Source: a bacterium (GTDB lineage Bacteria; Krumholzibacteriota; Krumholzibacteriia; LZORAL124-64-63). From it: 64,000 bases of DNA. The first letter of the stretch is position 1. Each line of letters starts with the position of its first letter. The notes beneath the pieces are model-generated. The model was not told where the DNA came from. It saw only the letters and a program-made list of their open reading frames with translations, and ran no database searches. Positions 20,254-30,123 of this stretch are shown piece by piece. The stretch lies in NCBI GenBank assembly GCA_016712675.1, contig JADJQR010000001.1, positions 1,674,001 through 1,738,000 on the forward strand, given 5' to 3'. Made by a program: the position numbers and the translations under genes.

Positions 20254-21402
20254 TCAGGCGCCCGCCTGGGCCCGGGAGACCGCCAGGGCAACGGCGGCCG
20301 CCGCGCGCGGCACGTCCGCCGCCGTCGTGCCCCTGCCCAACGAGAGCCGCAGCGTGCCGCGGGCGGTCCTCGGCGCCACGCCCATCGCCGCCAGCACCGT
20401 GGAACCGCCACCGCTGCCGTGGCACGCCGCGCCGGCGGAAACTGCCACCTCGGGAAGGTAGGCGAGGATCGCGGCGCCGGTCGTGCCGGGAAAGCCGATG
20501 CTGAGCGTGTTGGGCAACCTCTCCGCGGTCGCCGCGTGCACCTGTGCAGCGGGGATCGCCGCACACAGAAGTTCCTGCAGTTCGTCGCGCAGCGCGGCCT
20601 GCCTGGCCCCTTCGGCGGCCAGGTCACGGCCGGCGATCTCGCAGGCCACGCCCAGCCCGACAATCGCGGCGACGTTCTCGGTACCGGGGCGGCGCCCGCT
20701 CTCGTGACCGGCGCCGAACATCAGGTTCGGCAGCGCGAGGTCCTGGCGCAGACACAGCAGGCCCACGCCCTTGGGCGCATACAGCTTGTGGCCGGCGACC
20801 GACAGGAGGTCCACGCCCAGCGCGCGCATGCTCACCGGGATCTTGCCCACCGCCTGGGCAGCGTCGGTATGCGACAGGGCGCCGACCCCGCGCGCGGCCG
20901 CGGCGATCGCCGCCACCGGTTGCAGGGCTCCGGTCTCGTTGTTGGCCAGCATCACCGAGACCAGCGCGGTGGCAGGTCCGAGCATCGCGGCCACGCCGGC
21001 CGCCTCGACGCGGCATTCCCGGTCGACGCCGGCCACGCGCGTGACGAACCCGGTGCGTTCGAGTTCGCGGCACGGTTCGCAGATCGCCGGGTGCTCGACG
21101 GCGGAGATGACCAGCTCGTGCCGTCCGGCCACGGCGCCCAGGCGGGCGGCGCCGAAGACAGCGTGGTTGTCCGCCTCGGTGCCTCCACTGCCGAAGACGA
21201 TGCCCTCGGGGCTGGCGTCAAGCAGGGCGGCGGCCTGTTCGCGCGCGCACTCGACCGCCGACCTGGCGCGCATGCCGGCGGCATGGGGGCTCGACGGATT
21301 GCCATACCCGTCGCGCAGCCAGGGCAGCATGGCCTCCAGGACCCTGGGATCCACGGGCGTCGTGGCGTTGTGGTCCAGATAGAGCAGGGGTGAACGGTTC
21401 AC
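20254..21402 (-). CDS. Cysteine desulfurase (NifS/IscS class)
   Basis: 382 residues, PLP-dependent. It removes sulfur from cysteine as an enzyme-bound persulfide for iron-sulfur clusters or thiolation. Seen: YLDHNATTPVDPRVLEAM at the start, GSGGTEADNHAV, the SAVEHPAI segment, VMLANNETGALQP, the PLP-Lys in SVAGHKLYAPKGVG, and the catalytic Cys loop SAGAACHGSGG. No iscU, sufBCD or tRNA-thiolation gene is next to it. It is 62 bases downstream of glgX on the same strand. Whether it acts in the ISC, NIF or tRNA pathway cannot be read. Confidence 0.93.
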   Translation of the reverse strand: MNRSPLLYLDHNATTPVDPRVLEAMLPWLRDGYGNPSSPHAAGMRARSAVECAREQAAALLDASPEGIVFGSGGTEADNHAVFGAARLGAVAGRHELVISAVEHPAICEPCRELERTGFVTRVAGVDRECRVEAAGVAAMLGPATALVSVMLANNETGALQPVAAIAAAARGVGALSHTDAAQAVGKIPVSMRALGVDLLSVAGHKLYAPKGVGLLCLRQDLALPNLMFGAGHESGRRPGTENVAAIVGLGVACEIAGRDLAAEGARQAALRDELQELLCAAIPAAQVHAATAERLPNTLSIGFPGTTGAAILAYLPEVAVSAGAACHGSGGGSTVLAAMGVAPRTARGTLRLSLGRGTTAADVPRAAAAVALAVSRAQAGA

Positions 21403-21464
21403 GGCAGCCTCCAGTCGAAACAGTCGCCCTTGCCCGCTGGCAGGCCAGGGCGGAGGCGGAGCGT

Positions 21465-23546
21465 TCAGGCGGACGTCGCCGGACCCGCTGCCACGATGAC
21501 CAGGCTGTGCGGCGCCACGCGCACGGTCGTCGTGGCCAACACCGGCTCGGTGCCCACGGCGTGGAAGTCGGCCGGCGACGGACGCGCGGTGTCGGCCACC
21601 AGGCGCCAGGGGCCGCCGGCGCGCGGTGTCGGCAGATCGAACTCGAGGGCCTGCGGTCCGGCATTCGCCATCACGTGCGCCGCCTGTCCGCCGGCGTGCT
21701 CCAGGGTGAACGCCAGCGCGCGCGAGCGCAGGCTCCAGTCGGGCCGCCCGCGCTCGGTGCCGTGCCAGGAGATGTCGCCCGGCCGCTCAGGACTGGTGGC
21801 GGACCAGAAGCGGTCCTCCTGCAGGATGCGAAGGCCGGCCGTGAACCGGAGCAGTCCGCGCGTGAACCGGAGCAGTCCCGCATCCTGCGCCGTCGCCGAC
21901 CAGTCCAGGTGGTTCAGCTCGTTGTCCTGGCACCACGGGTTGTTGTTGCCGCGGCGTGTGTGCCCGAACTCGTCGCCGGCCAGAAGCATCGGCGTGCCGT
22001 GGGACAGCAGTGTGATCGCCAGCAGGTTGCGAGCCTGTCGCGCCCGCAGCGCCGTCACCAGGGGATCGTCGGTCGGGCCTTCGGCGCCGCAGTTCCAGCT
22101 GTGGTTCTCGTCCGTCCCGTCGCGATTCCCCTCGCCGTTGGTCTCGTTGTGCTTGCGATCGTATGAGACCAGGTCGCGTAGGCAGAAGCCGTCGTGGCAG
22201 GTGGCGAAGTTCACCGAATGGGAAGGCCGGGCCCGCGCGGCGCGCAGCAGGTCCGGGCTGCCCACCAGCCGCGCCATCAGTGTCTCGATGGTACCTTCGT
22301 CGCCGCGCCAGAAGCGCCGCACGTCGTCCCGGAAGCGTCCGTTCCAGACGGCGAAGCGGCTGCCCGGAAAGTCGCCGACCTGGTAGAGCCCGCCGGCGTC
22401 CCAGGCCTCGGCCACCAGCCGCGAGCCCGCCAGTTCGGGATCGGTGTCGATCGCCAGGAGCACCGGTGGCCGTGACAGGGGGACGCCGTCCTCGCCGCGC
22501 GCGTGCGTCGACGCCAGATCGAAGCGGAAGCCGTCCACATGCAGATGCCGCACCCACCAGCGGAGCGAATCGAGGATGACGTGCGTCGCCACCGGCTGGT
22601 TGGCGTTGACCGTGTTGCCGCACCCGGTGAAATCGGCGTAGAGTGCCGGGTCCTTGGCGGCGATGTACCATCCACGATTGTCGATCCCGCGCCACGACAG
22701 CACCGGACCGTCGGTGCCGCCCTCGGCCGTGTGGTTGTAGACGACATCGATGATCACCCGCAGGCCCTCGCGGTGCAGCGCGCGGACCATGTCGCGGAAC
22801 TCGTCGACCGGCCCGGTTGGGCCGCGATCGGAACTGTACGCCGCGTGCGGGGCCGACCAGGCGACCGGGCTGTAGCCCCAGGCGTTCACGCGGCCGGCCG
22901 GGGCGTCCTGGGGGTCGTATTCGTGCACGGGCATCAGTTCGACAGTGGTCACACCCAGTTCGCGCAGCCAGGACGCGCGCGCCGCGAGCCCGGCGTAGGT
23001 CCCGCGCTGGTGCTCGGGCAGCCCGCTCGAGGAATGGGCCGAGAAGGCCCGTACGTGCACCTCGTAGATCACGTCGCGTCCGGGCGGGGGCGGCAGCGGC
23101 CTGTCGCCGCGCCAGTCGTACAGGCCAGGGTCCACCACGACCGAACGCAGCGCGCGGGCCGTGTTGTCGCCGGGAGCCGCGGCCGCGCGCCGGTCGTACA
23201 GGTCCTGCCCAGCGACCGCCCGCGCACAGGGATCCAGCAGCAGCTTGTCCGGGTCGAACAGAAGGCCGGCGGCAGCATCGCGCGGCCCTTCCAGGCGCCA
23301 GCCATAGGCCGCGCCGTGCCCGACCCCCGGCACCTCGACGTGCCAGTAGGGCCCTGTGCGGTGGCGCGCGGGATCCAGGCGAAGCTCCACGGCCGGGGCG
23401 GGGGCGGACGGCCCGTCGAAGAGCACCAGAATGGCGCCGGTGGCGTCGGGCGAACAAATGGAGAAATTGGCGCCGTCAGCGGTCACCGTTGCGCCCAGGG
23501 GCGCCGGCCGTCCGGAGCGGCAGGCAGAGGGTCCAGGCTGGGGCAC
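21465..23546 (-). CDS. glgX: Glycogen debranching enzyme (isoamylase type)
   Basis: 693 residues. It hydrolyses alpha-1,6 branch points in glycogen or limit dextrins. An N-terminal CBM48 (about 15-115) precedes the GH13 barrel, with YEVHVRAFS, IIDVVYNHTAEG, the nucleophile Asp in DGFRFDLAS, the acid Glu in LVAEAWDAGG and the third Asp in FATCHDGF. NETNGEGNRDGTDENHSWNCG and NNNPWCQDNE are typical of GlgX. In the C-terminal part, RFTRGLL and RFTAGLR come from an in-frame DNA repeat (21840-21878). No other glycogen genes are in view. Confidence 0.95.
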   Translation of the reverse strand: MPQPGPSACRSGRPAPLGATVTADGANFSICSPDATGAILVLFDGPSAPAPAVELRLDPARHRTGPYWHVEVPGVGHGAAYGWRLEGPRDAAAGLLFDPDKLLLDPCARAVAGQDLYDRRAAAAPGDNTARALRSVVVDPGLYDWRGDRPLPPPPGRDVIYEVHVRAFSAHSSSGLPEHQRGTYAGLAARASWLRELGVTTVELMPVHEYDPQDAPAGRVNAWGYSPVAWSAPHAAYSSDRGPTGPVDEFRDMVRALHREGLRVIIDVVYNHTAEGGTDGPVLSWRGIDNRGWYIAAKDPALYADFTGCGNTVNANQPVATHVILDSLRWWVRHLHVDGFRFDLASTHARGEDGVPLSRPPVLLAIDTDPELAGSRLVAEAWDAGGLYQVGDFPGSRFAVWNGRFRDDVRRFWRGDEGTIETLMARLVGSPDLLRAARARPSHSVNFATCHDGFCLRDLVSYDRKHNETNGEGNRDGTDENHSWNCGAEGPTDDPLVTALRARQARNLLAITLLSHGTPMLLAGDEFGHTRRGNNNPWCQDNELNHLDWSATAQDAGLLRFTRGLLRFTAGLRILQEDRFWSATSPERPGDISWHGTERGRPDWSLRSRALAFTLEHAGGQAAHVMANAGPQALEFDLPTPRAGGPWRLVADTARPSPADFHAVGTEPVLATTTVRVAPHSLVIVAAGPATSA
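21840..21878. repeat. Two tandem copies of an 18-base unit within glgX
   Basis: CGTGAACCGGAGCAGTCC occurs at 21840-21857 and again at 21861-21878, period 21, so the reading frame is kept and seven residues are near-duplicated. Confidence 0.8.
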
Positions 23547-23718
23547 GTCCGGTTCGCTCTCTTGGGCTAGGGTCGCACCCGGCGCGCAGCCGCGCCGGGG
23601 CCAGGCGTGACGGTCCTCAACCGTCCGGGCATTCTACCGATACATGATGCCGGAACGATTTGCAACGTGGGCCGGCGTCCGGTCGGCGCTCGGTACTCAA
23701 AGACGGTGCCAGGCAGCG

Positions 23719-25023
23719 ATGATCGTCGAGACTCTCAACAACCTCATCCGGGCCGGAACGGACGCCCTGCAGACGACGTGCGGGCTGACGGTCACGCAGG
23801 CGCACGTCTCGCTGGTGCGCCAGGGTAGTCTCACCTTTCCTTCCCTGGGCGACCTGCGCGTGCGCAACGGCACCATCCAGACGGTGCACCTGGGCTGCGA
23901 CACCGTGTTGGTGGGGCACCTGGCCGACGGTCGCACGCGCACGGGGGTGGAGGAACTCGCGGAGCGCGTCCTGGCCAGCCTGCTCGAGGACATGGAAGGA
24001 CGCCGGCCGCGGGGGAACGTCGAGAACCTGGCCGTCGCGCCGGTGACGCACTTCACCCGCGGTCAGCGCACCTTCGGCATCCGCCTGGAGACCCACGCCG
24101 GCCGGCTCTTCATGCTGGCGGACGTGCCATCGAAGTGCGAACTGGAAGAAGCCAAGAACAGCGACTTCATGGCCACGATGTCGGCGACGTACCTGCCGCG
24201 CGAATGGCCGCGTCGCGAACGACTGGACGCCGCCGGCGTGATCGACAGCTTCCTCGTCTTCGCGCGCAAGGTCGAGGCTGACCTCGGGTTCGAGGTGCCC
24301 GGGGGCGGCAGCGACGCCGGACCGTGCAGCGGTGTGCTGCTGGGCAACGGGATGGTGGCGGGGCAGCGCGCGCTGAAGGTGTGCGTCGACCTGAAGGACG
24401 CGGACCTTCTGGGACCGTCCCGGGGCGATGTCATGCGGGCGACGATGGGGCTGTCCGACCGTTCGTTCGCCTTCGACCTGGCCTACCTGGGAGAAGCCCA
24501 ACACGACCTGATCAGCGGCGCGACGCTTCCCTGCGCCTGGTTCTCCGTGCCGGATCTGGTGCTGATCGGCCAGCGACGCGGCGCGTTCCGGTTGCCTCTG
24601 GTGCTGCCCCTGGCCGCCGCGATCGAGTGCCAGGGCGCCCGCGCCTTCCGGTCGCCCTGGGGCGACGCCGAACCCGAGGAGCCGCACCTGCTCGAGGGAC
24701 GCATGGTGGACCTCAGCTTCACCGGTGCGCGCGTCGTGCTGCCGGTGTCGGTGGAAGAACCGGGCCTGGAGCCGGGCGCGCAGGTTCGCGTGCGTCTGCA
24801 GCTGCCCGACGACGCGACCCCGGTCATCGCCGCGGCGGTCCTGCGCAGGGTCACCCTCAGCCTGGCCGACCGCAACGAGTGGCAGCGGGAACTGGGCCTC
24901 GAGTTCCTGGTCGACAGCGCCGAGGACCGCGACGCGGTGGCCCGCATCCGCGAGTTCGTGCTGGCTCTCGAGCGCTTCCAACTGGCGCGCCGCGTCGACC
25001 TGACCAGCACCCGCCCCTGGTGA
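23719..25023 (+). CDS. PilZ-domain protein with unknown N-terminal region
   Basis: 434 residues from ATG 23719 (MIVETLNNLIRAGTDAL), which looks like a natural N-terminus; ATG 23644 is possible but lacks a ribosome site. The C-terminal third (about 305-430) is a PilZ domain with the c-di-GMP motifs RRGAFR and DLSFTGARV. The N-terminal 300 residues contain two alpha/beta halves (about 20-150 and 170-290) that I cannot assign; the pattern VENLAVAPVTHFTRG and GVLLGNGMVAGQRALKVCVDL hints at CheC/CheX-like or YcgR-like folds, which is inference. It probably responds to c-di-GMP. It is divergent from glgX. Confidence 0.8.
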   Translation: MIVETLNNLIRAGTDALQTTCGLTVTQAHVSLVRQGSLTFPSLGDLRVRNGTIQTVHLGCDTVLVGHLADGRTRTGVEELAERVLASLLEDMEGRRPRGNVENLAVAPVTHFTRGQRTFGIRLETHAGRLFMLADVPSKCELEEAKNSDFMATMSATYLPREWPRRERLDAAGVIDSFLVFARKVEADLGFEVPGGGSDAGPCSGVLLGNGMVAGQRALKVCVDLKDADLLGPSRGDVMRATMGLSDRSFAFDLAYLGEAQHDLISGATLPCAWFSVPDLVLIGQRRGAFRLPLVLPLAAAIECQGARAFRSPWGDAEPEEPHLLEGRMVDLSFTGARVVLPVSVEEPGLEPGAQVRVRLQLPDDATPVIAAAVLRRVTLSLADRNEWQRELGLEFLVDSAEDRDAVARIREFVLALERFQLARRVDLTSTRPW

Positions 25024-25039
25024 GCAACCCACGCCGGGC

Positions 25040-25068
25040 TTGATCCCCCGCGCGACGGCTCCTATCCT
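25040..25068 (+). promoter_or_regulatory. Putative sigma70 promoter for the DagK-like gene
   Basis: TTGATC at 25040-25045, 17 bases, TATCCT at 25063-25068, in the 98-base gap after the PilZ gene. Confidence 0.55.
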
Positions 25069-25121
25069 GAGCCTGCCGGGCGGCCGTTGCCGCCCCAGAC
25101 CATCTCCGTTCCGGGAAGCCG

Positions 25122-26153
25122 ATGCCCACCTACGAGAGAGCCCTGTTGATCGTCAATCCGGTGGCCGGGCATGCGCGCGGCCTGCGGCTGGGCCAGCAAC
25201 TGCGCGAGTCGCTCGAGGCGCGGGGGCTGGTCTGTTCCGTGCGGGTGACCAGCGGCCAGGGTGACGCGCGGCGCTGGTCGGTCGGGGCGGCCGATGACGG
25301 CTTCGACCTGATCGCGGCCATCGGCGGCGACGGCACCGTGGGCGAGGTCGTGGCAGGCCAAGCGCGTTCGGCGCGGAAGGTGCCCATTGCCATCGTGCCG
25401 GTGGGCACGGCCAACGTGGTCTCGCTGGCCCTGGCCCTGCCCTGGCTGCCGGGCATGGCCATCTCCAACATGCTCGAGGGCCGGGTCCTGCCCTTCGATG
25501 TCGGCTACCTGCCGCAGCAGGACCGCCATTTCTTCCTGATGGCGGCCCTGGGCTTCCCGGCCAAGGTGATCCGCGATTCACCGCGGCGCCTGAAGAACCT
25601 CTTTGGCGTCTTCACCTACCTGGGCGCCGGCCTGCGCAATGCTCTCAGCCTGGACGAGGTACGGATCTTCATCGAGGACGATGCGGGCACCTGCCGCCAG
25701 TACGAGGGCAACACGATCTTGCTGTCGAACATCGGGAAGATCGGCGACATCAACCTCAAGGTCACGCCCGACACCAGCGCCCACGACGGGCGCTTCGACA
25801 TCAGCGTCATCTCCAGCCGTTCGCTGTGGGACCTGATCGGGGTGCTGTTCCGGATGCTGACCTGGCGCCACCGGCCGACGCCACGCCTTCACCACTTCCA
25901 GTCCGGTCGCGTGGTGATCACGACCGAACCGCCGGTCGCCGTGCAGATCGATGGCGAGGACCTGGGGCAGACGCCTCTGGAAGCCCAGGTGATTCCCGAG
26001 GGCGTCCACCTGGTGGTCGGCAGCCGCTACCGCGAGAACCCCGACGGCGGCGGCTTCGTCAAGGAGTTCCACCTGCCCTGGGCCGTGCCGCGGCGGATGC
26101 GCAGCTGGCTGCCGCGCGGTCGCTATTCCCGCGGTCGCACCGCCGTCCCGTAG
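25122..26153 (+). CDS. Diacylglycerol kinase-family lipid kinase (DagK/YegS/LCB5)
   Basis: 343 residues. These enzymes phosphorylate diacylglycerol, sphingosine-like or other lipids with ATP at the membrane face. The catalytic domain is clear: LLIVNPVAGHARG, FDLIAAIGGDGTVGEVVAG (the GGDGT nucleotide loop) and VPVGTANVVSLALALP. The C-terminal beta-sandwich ends in VQIDGEDLG and a basic tail (GRYSRGRT). The last 31 bases overlap the convergent TetR gene. The substrate cannot be read. Confidence 0.92.
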   Translation: MPTYERALLIVNPVAGHARGLRLGQQLRESLEARGLVCSVRVTSGQGDARRWSVGAADDGFDLIAAIGGDGTVGEVVAGQARSARKVPIAIVPVGTANVVSLALALPWLPGMAISNMLEGRVLPFDVGYLPQQDRHFFLMAALGFPAKVIRDSPRRLKNLFGVFTYLGAGLRNALSLDEVRIFIEDDAGTCRQYEGNTILLSNIGKIGDINLKVTPDTSAHDGRFDISVISSRSLWDLIGVLFRMLTWRHRPTPRLHHFQSGRVVITTEPPVAVQIDGEDLGQTPLEAQVIPEGVHLVVGSRYRENPDGGGFVKEFHLPWAVPRRMRSWLPRGRYSRGRTAVP

Positions 26154-26758
26154 AGGCGGAGGTTCGCCAGTTGGGCGGCAACATCAACCGGGTCCGGGGC
26201 TATCTGACCTGACCGGCGCCTGTCCACCCACCAGCCCAGCACCTGCAGGAGACTGCCCACCAGCGCGCGGCCGGCCAGGAGCGGCTCGAGGTCCGGCCGC
26301 ACCCAGTGGCGGGCCTGGCCTTCAGTCAAGGCTGCGGCCTGCGACGCCACCAGGAACTCCAGGGCTTCCCTGCCGGCGGGTGTCACCAGGTGCGTCGGGT
26401 GGAACAGGACGGCCGCCAGCTCCGCGTGGTTGGCCGCAAAGGCGACCAGCCCTTCGGTGCGGCGGCGCACATCGGCGGCCGCTGATCGTTCCGCCCGCTC
26501 GCTCGCGACCTCGGCTAGCGCCAGCTTGAGCTGGCTCAACGCGTCGGCCAGGACCTCGCGTAGCAGCGCCTCCCGGTCCGGAAAATGGAGATAGACGGTG
26601 CCTGCGGCCACACCGGCCTGACGGGCCACCATGGCGATGGTGGTCTTGGGACTACCATACTCGGCCAGCAGGGCCGCCGCTGCGGCCAGAATCCGCTCGC
26701 GCGTCGCGGCGGCAGCCCGCTGCCGGGCTTGGCCCCCGGTTGATGGTGTTCTTTCCAT
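26123..26758 (-). CDS. TetR-family transcriptional repressor
   Basis: 211 residues from ATG 26758 (GTG 26761 immediately upstream is equally possible). The N-terminal DNA-binding domain reads RERILAAAAALLAEYG then TTIAMVARQAGVAAGTVYLHFPDREALLREV, the standard TetR helix-turn-helix. The remaining helices form the ligand/dimer domain without recognisable specificity. It overlaps dagK tail to tail. A promoter with an inverted repeat across the -10 precedes it, so autorepression is likely. Confidence 0.94.
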   Translation of the reverse strand: MERTPSTGGQARQRAAAATRERILAAAAALLAEYGSPKTTIAMVARQAGVAAGTVYLHFPDREALLREVLADALSQLKLALAEVASERAERSAAADVRRRTEGLVAFAANHAELAAVLFHPTHLVTPAGREALEFLVASQAAALTEGQARHWVRPDLEPLLAGRALVGSLLQVLGWWVDRRRSGQIAPDPVDVAAQLANLRLYGTAVRPRE

Positions 26759-26784
26759 CACCCGCCCATTTGGATGAAGAACTG

Positions 26785-26824
26785 TTCAGTCAATGATCAT
26801 AGCCATATTAACTGAATGATTCAA
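26785..26824 (-). promoter_or_regulatory. tetR promoter with overlapping inverted repeat
   Basis: Read on the minus strand: TTGAAT (26824-26819), 17 bases, TATGAT (26801-26796). The arms TTCAGT (26785-26790) and ACTGAA (26811-26816) are inverted repeats with a 20-base centre that covers the -10, an operator-like arrangement. The region is AT-rich against a 70% GC background. Confidence 0.65.
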
Positions 26825-26988
26825 GATCTGAATCTGGCCAGGCTGAGGGGCTTGTGCCGGGGACGGGGGTTCCGTAACGTCAGGTGCCGGCCGGGACGAC
26901 GCGGGTGCAACAGGCGAACAGGGGACCCCAGGGCGTTTCCGGGGTGCCACGTCCAGAGGAAGCACCGGACTGCAGAGCCCGAACGACC

Positions 26989-27012
26989 AGGGGGAGGCTG
27001 ACGCTTCCCCCT
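26989..27012 (-). terminator. Hairpin downstream of the TrmB-like gene
   Basis: AGGGGGA and TCCCCCT form a 7-bp stem extended by GC/GC past one mismatch. It lies about 60 bases after the TrmB-like stop. No T-run follows. Confidence 0.4.
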
Positions 27013-27070
27013 GTCTCCTGCGTACCTGCGAGGTGTGCGCCGCGGCCAACGTCCGACGTCCGGCCGGCGG

Positions 27071-28078
27071 TCAACGCCGCTTGTCGTCGCGCTTGTGTTC
27101 GTGCTTGAACAGGAATGAGAAGCCCGCCGCGTCGGCTTCATCGGCCGGGATCGGGCTTGCCCACGGCTCCGGCGTCGGCGGGGCCGCAGCCACGGCGGGG
27201 CCGGTGGCGATCTCCGGCACGAAGGCGGGCGCCTCAGCCGGTGGCGCCGGGGGTGCCTCCGGTTCGATGGCCGGCATGACGTCCGGCACCGGCTTAAAAG
27301 TGGCCGCCGGCAGGGCCGAGACGCCTGCGCGCCAGGCGGTCTCGAGGAACTCGGCCCAGACCCGCGCGATCGGGCTGCCGGACGCCCACCACCCGCACGG
27401 GCCGGCCGCGCTGCCTGGCACTTGTGGTTGTAGAGCCACAAGCCAACGGACCTCGTCGGCTGCCAGGACGATCCAGCCCTCGTCAGGCTGTTGGCCCACG
27501 CGCCCGGCTGTCGGAAGCGCCGAGACCTCCACTGTGGCCGAGGTGAACGCCTGCGGGCTGACCACGCGGACGCGGCAGCCCGGCCGTTCGGCCACGCGTT
27601 CGAGATCGGCTCCCAATTCGCGAATCAACGCCGGCGAACCGGCCACCAGCAGGTCTGCTTCTGTGGCGGCGACCAGGCTCCGCGCGCGGGCCAGGACCTG
27701 TTCGGGAGTGCCGAGAGCCAGCGCCACGCCTTCGGCTTCCGGTGCCGCGAAATCGTCCAGCAGGCTGATGGCCTCGGCACCGCGCCGGCGCATGCGACCG
27801 AGCAGGTGGTCGGTGAACTCGGCCGGGGGCACGGCCAGGAACAGGCGTGGTTTTTCCTGCACCACACGGATGGCCTGCACGTGGGCCAGGGTGTTGACGA
27901 TCTTGCCGACGTTGGCCGGGTCGCGACCCATCTCCTGGGCGACCCGGTAGCTGCTGAGCAGCCCGGCGCCGGCGGCGGCCAGTTGCAGGCAGGCCAGGTA
28001 CACTTCCGACTCGGCCCGGGACAACCCGAGGTCCTTCAGCACCTGGAGCTGGCGGCTGGTACGGCTGTCGTCGGTCAT
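27071..28078 (-). CDS. TrmB-like regulator with disordered C-terminal tail
   Basis: 335 residues from ATG 28078, chosen because AGGAGG precedes it and MTDDSRTSRQLQVLKDLGLSRAE begins a TrmB-type winged helix (LGLSRAESEVYLACLQL, VGKIVNTLAHVQAIRVVQEKPRLFLAVPP). Residues about 110-240 resemble the phospholipase D-like/TrmB regulatory half (ADLLVAGSPALIRELGADLERVAER). The last 90 residues are Pro/Ala/Glu-rich and then end in a basic tail FKHEHKRDDKRR. TrmB regulators usually sense sugars, but no ligand motif is visible. It is divergent from bipA. Confidence 0.7.
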   Translation of the reverse strand: MTDDSRTSRQLQVLKDLGLSRAESEVYLACLQLAAAGAGLLSSYRVAQEMGRDPANVGKIVNTLAHVQAIRVVQEKPRLFLAVPPAEFTDHLLGRMRRRGAEAISLLDDFAAPEAEGVALALGTPEQVLARARSLVAATEADLLVAGSPALIRELGADLERVAERPGCRVRVVSPQAFTSATVEVSALPTAGRVGQQPDEGWIVLAADEVRWLVALQPQVPGSAAGPCGWWASGSPIARVWAEFLETAWRAGVSALPAATFKPVPDVMPAIEPEAPPAPPAEAPAFVPEIATGPAVAAAPPTPEPWASPIPADEADAAGFSFLFKHEHKRDDKRR

Positions 28079-28296
28079 CGCCGGGCCTCCTGCCTGCCGT
28101 CCGGCCCAGTCCGGCGGGCGGCGGCGGTCGTGTTGTGGTCGCGGGACCACATCCAGGATGCAAGAGGCGGGCCCGACCGTCAAGCCTCTTCGGCGGGGCG
28201 CGGGCGGGGTGCCTTGAGACGGGGGGTGTCGCAATTGGCGCCCAGCGATTATGGTTGGGGGTCGCATTCGAGACCCTCAACCAGCCCGGGGAGCCC

Positions 28297-30111
<1,815 letters not shown>

Positions 30112-30123
30112 ACGAGGTCCGCC

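Larger units (their letters stand above)
26762..27070. other. 309-base intergenic region
   Basis: It holds the tetR promoter/operator (26785-26824) and a hairpin at 26989-27012. I see no open frame with a start signal and no RNA gene in the 160 bases between them. Confidence 0.5.
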
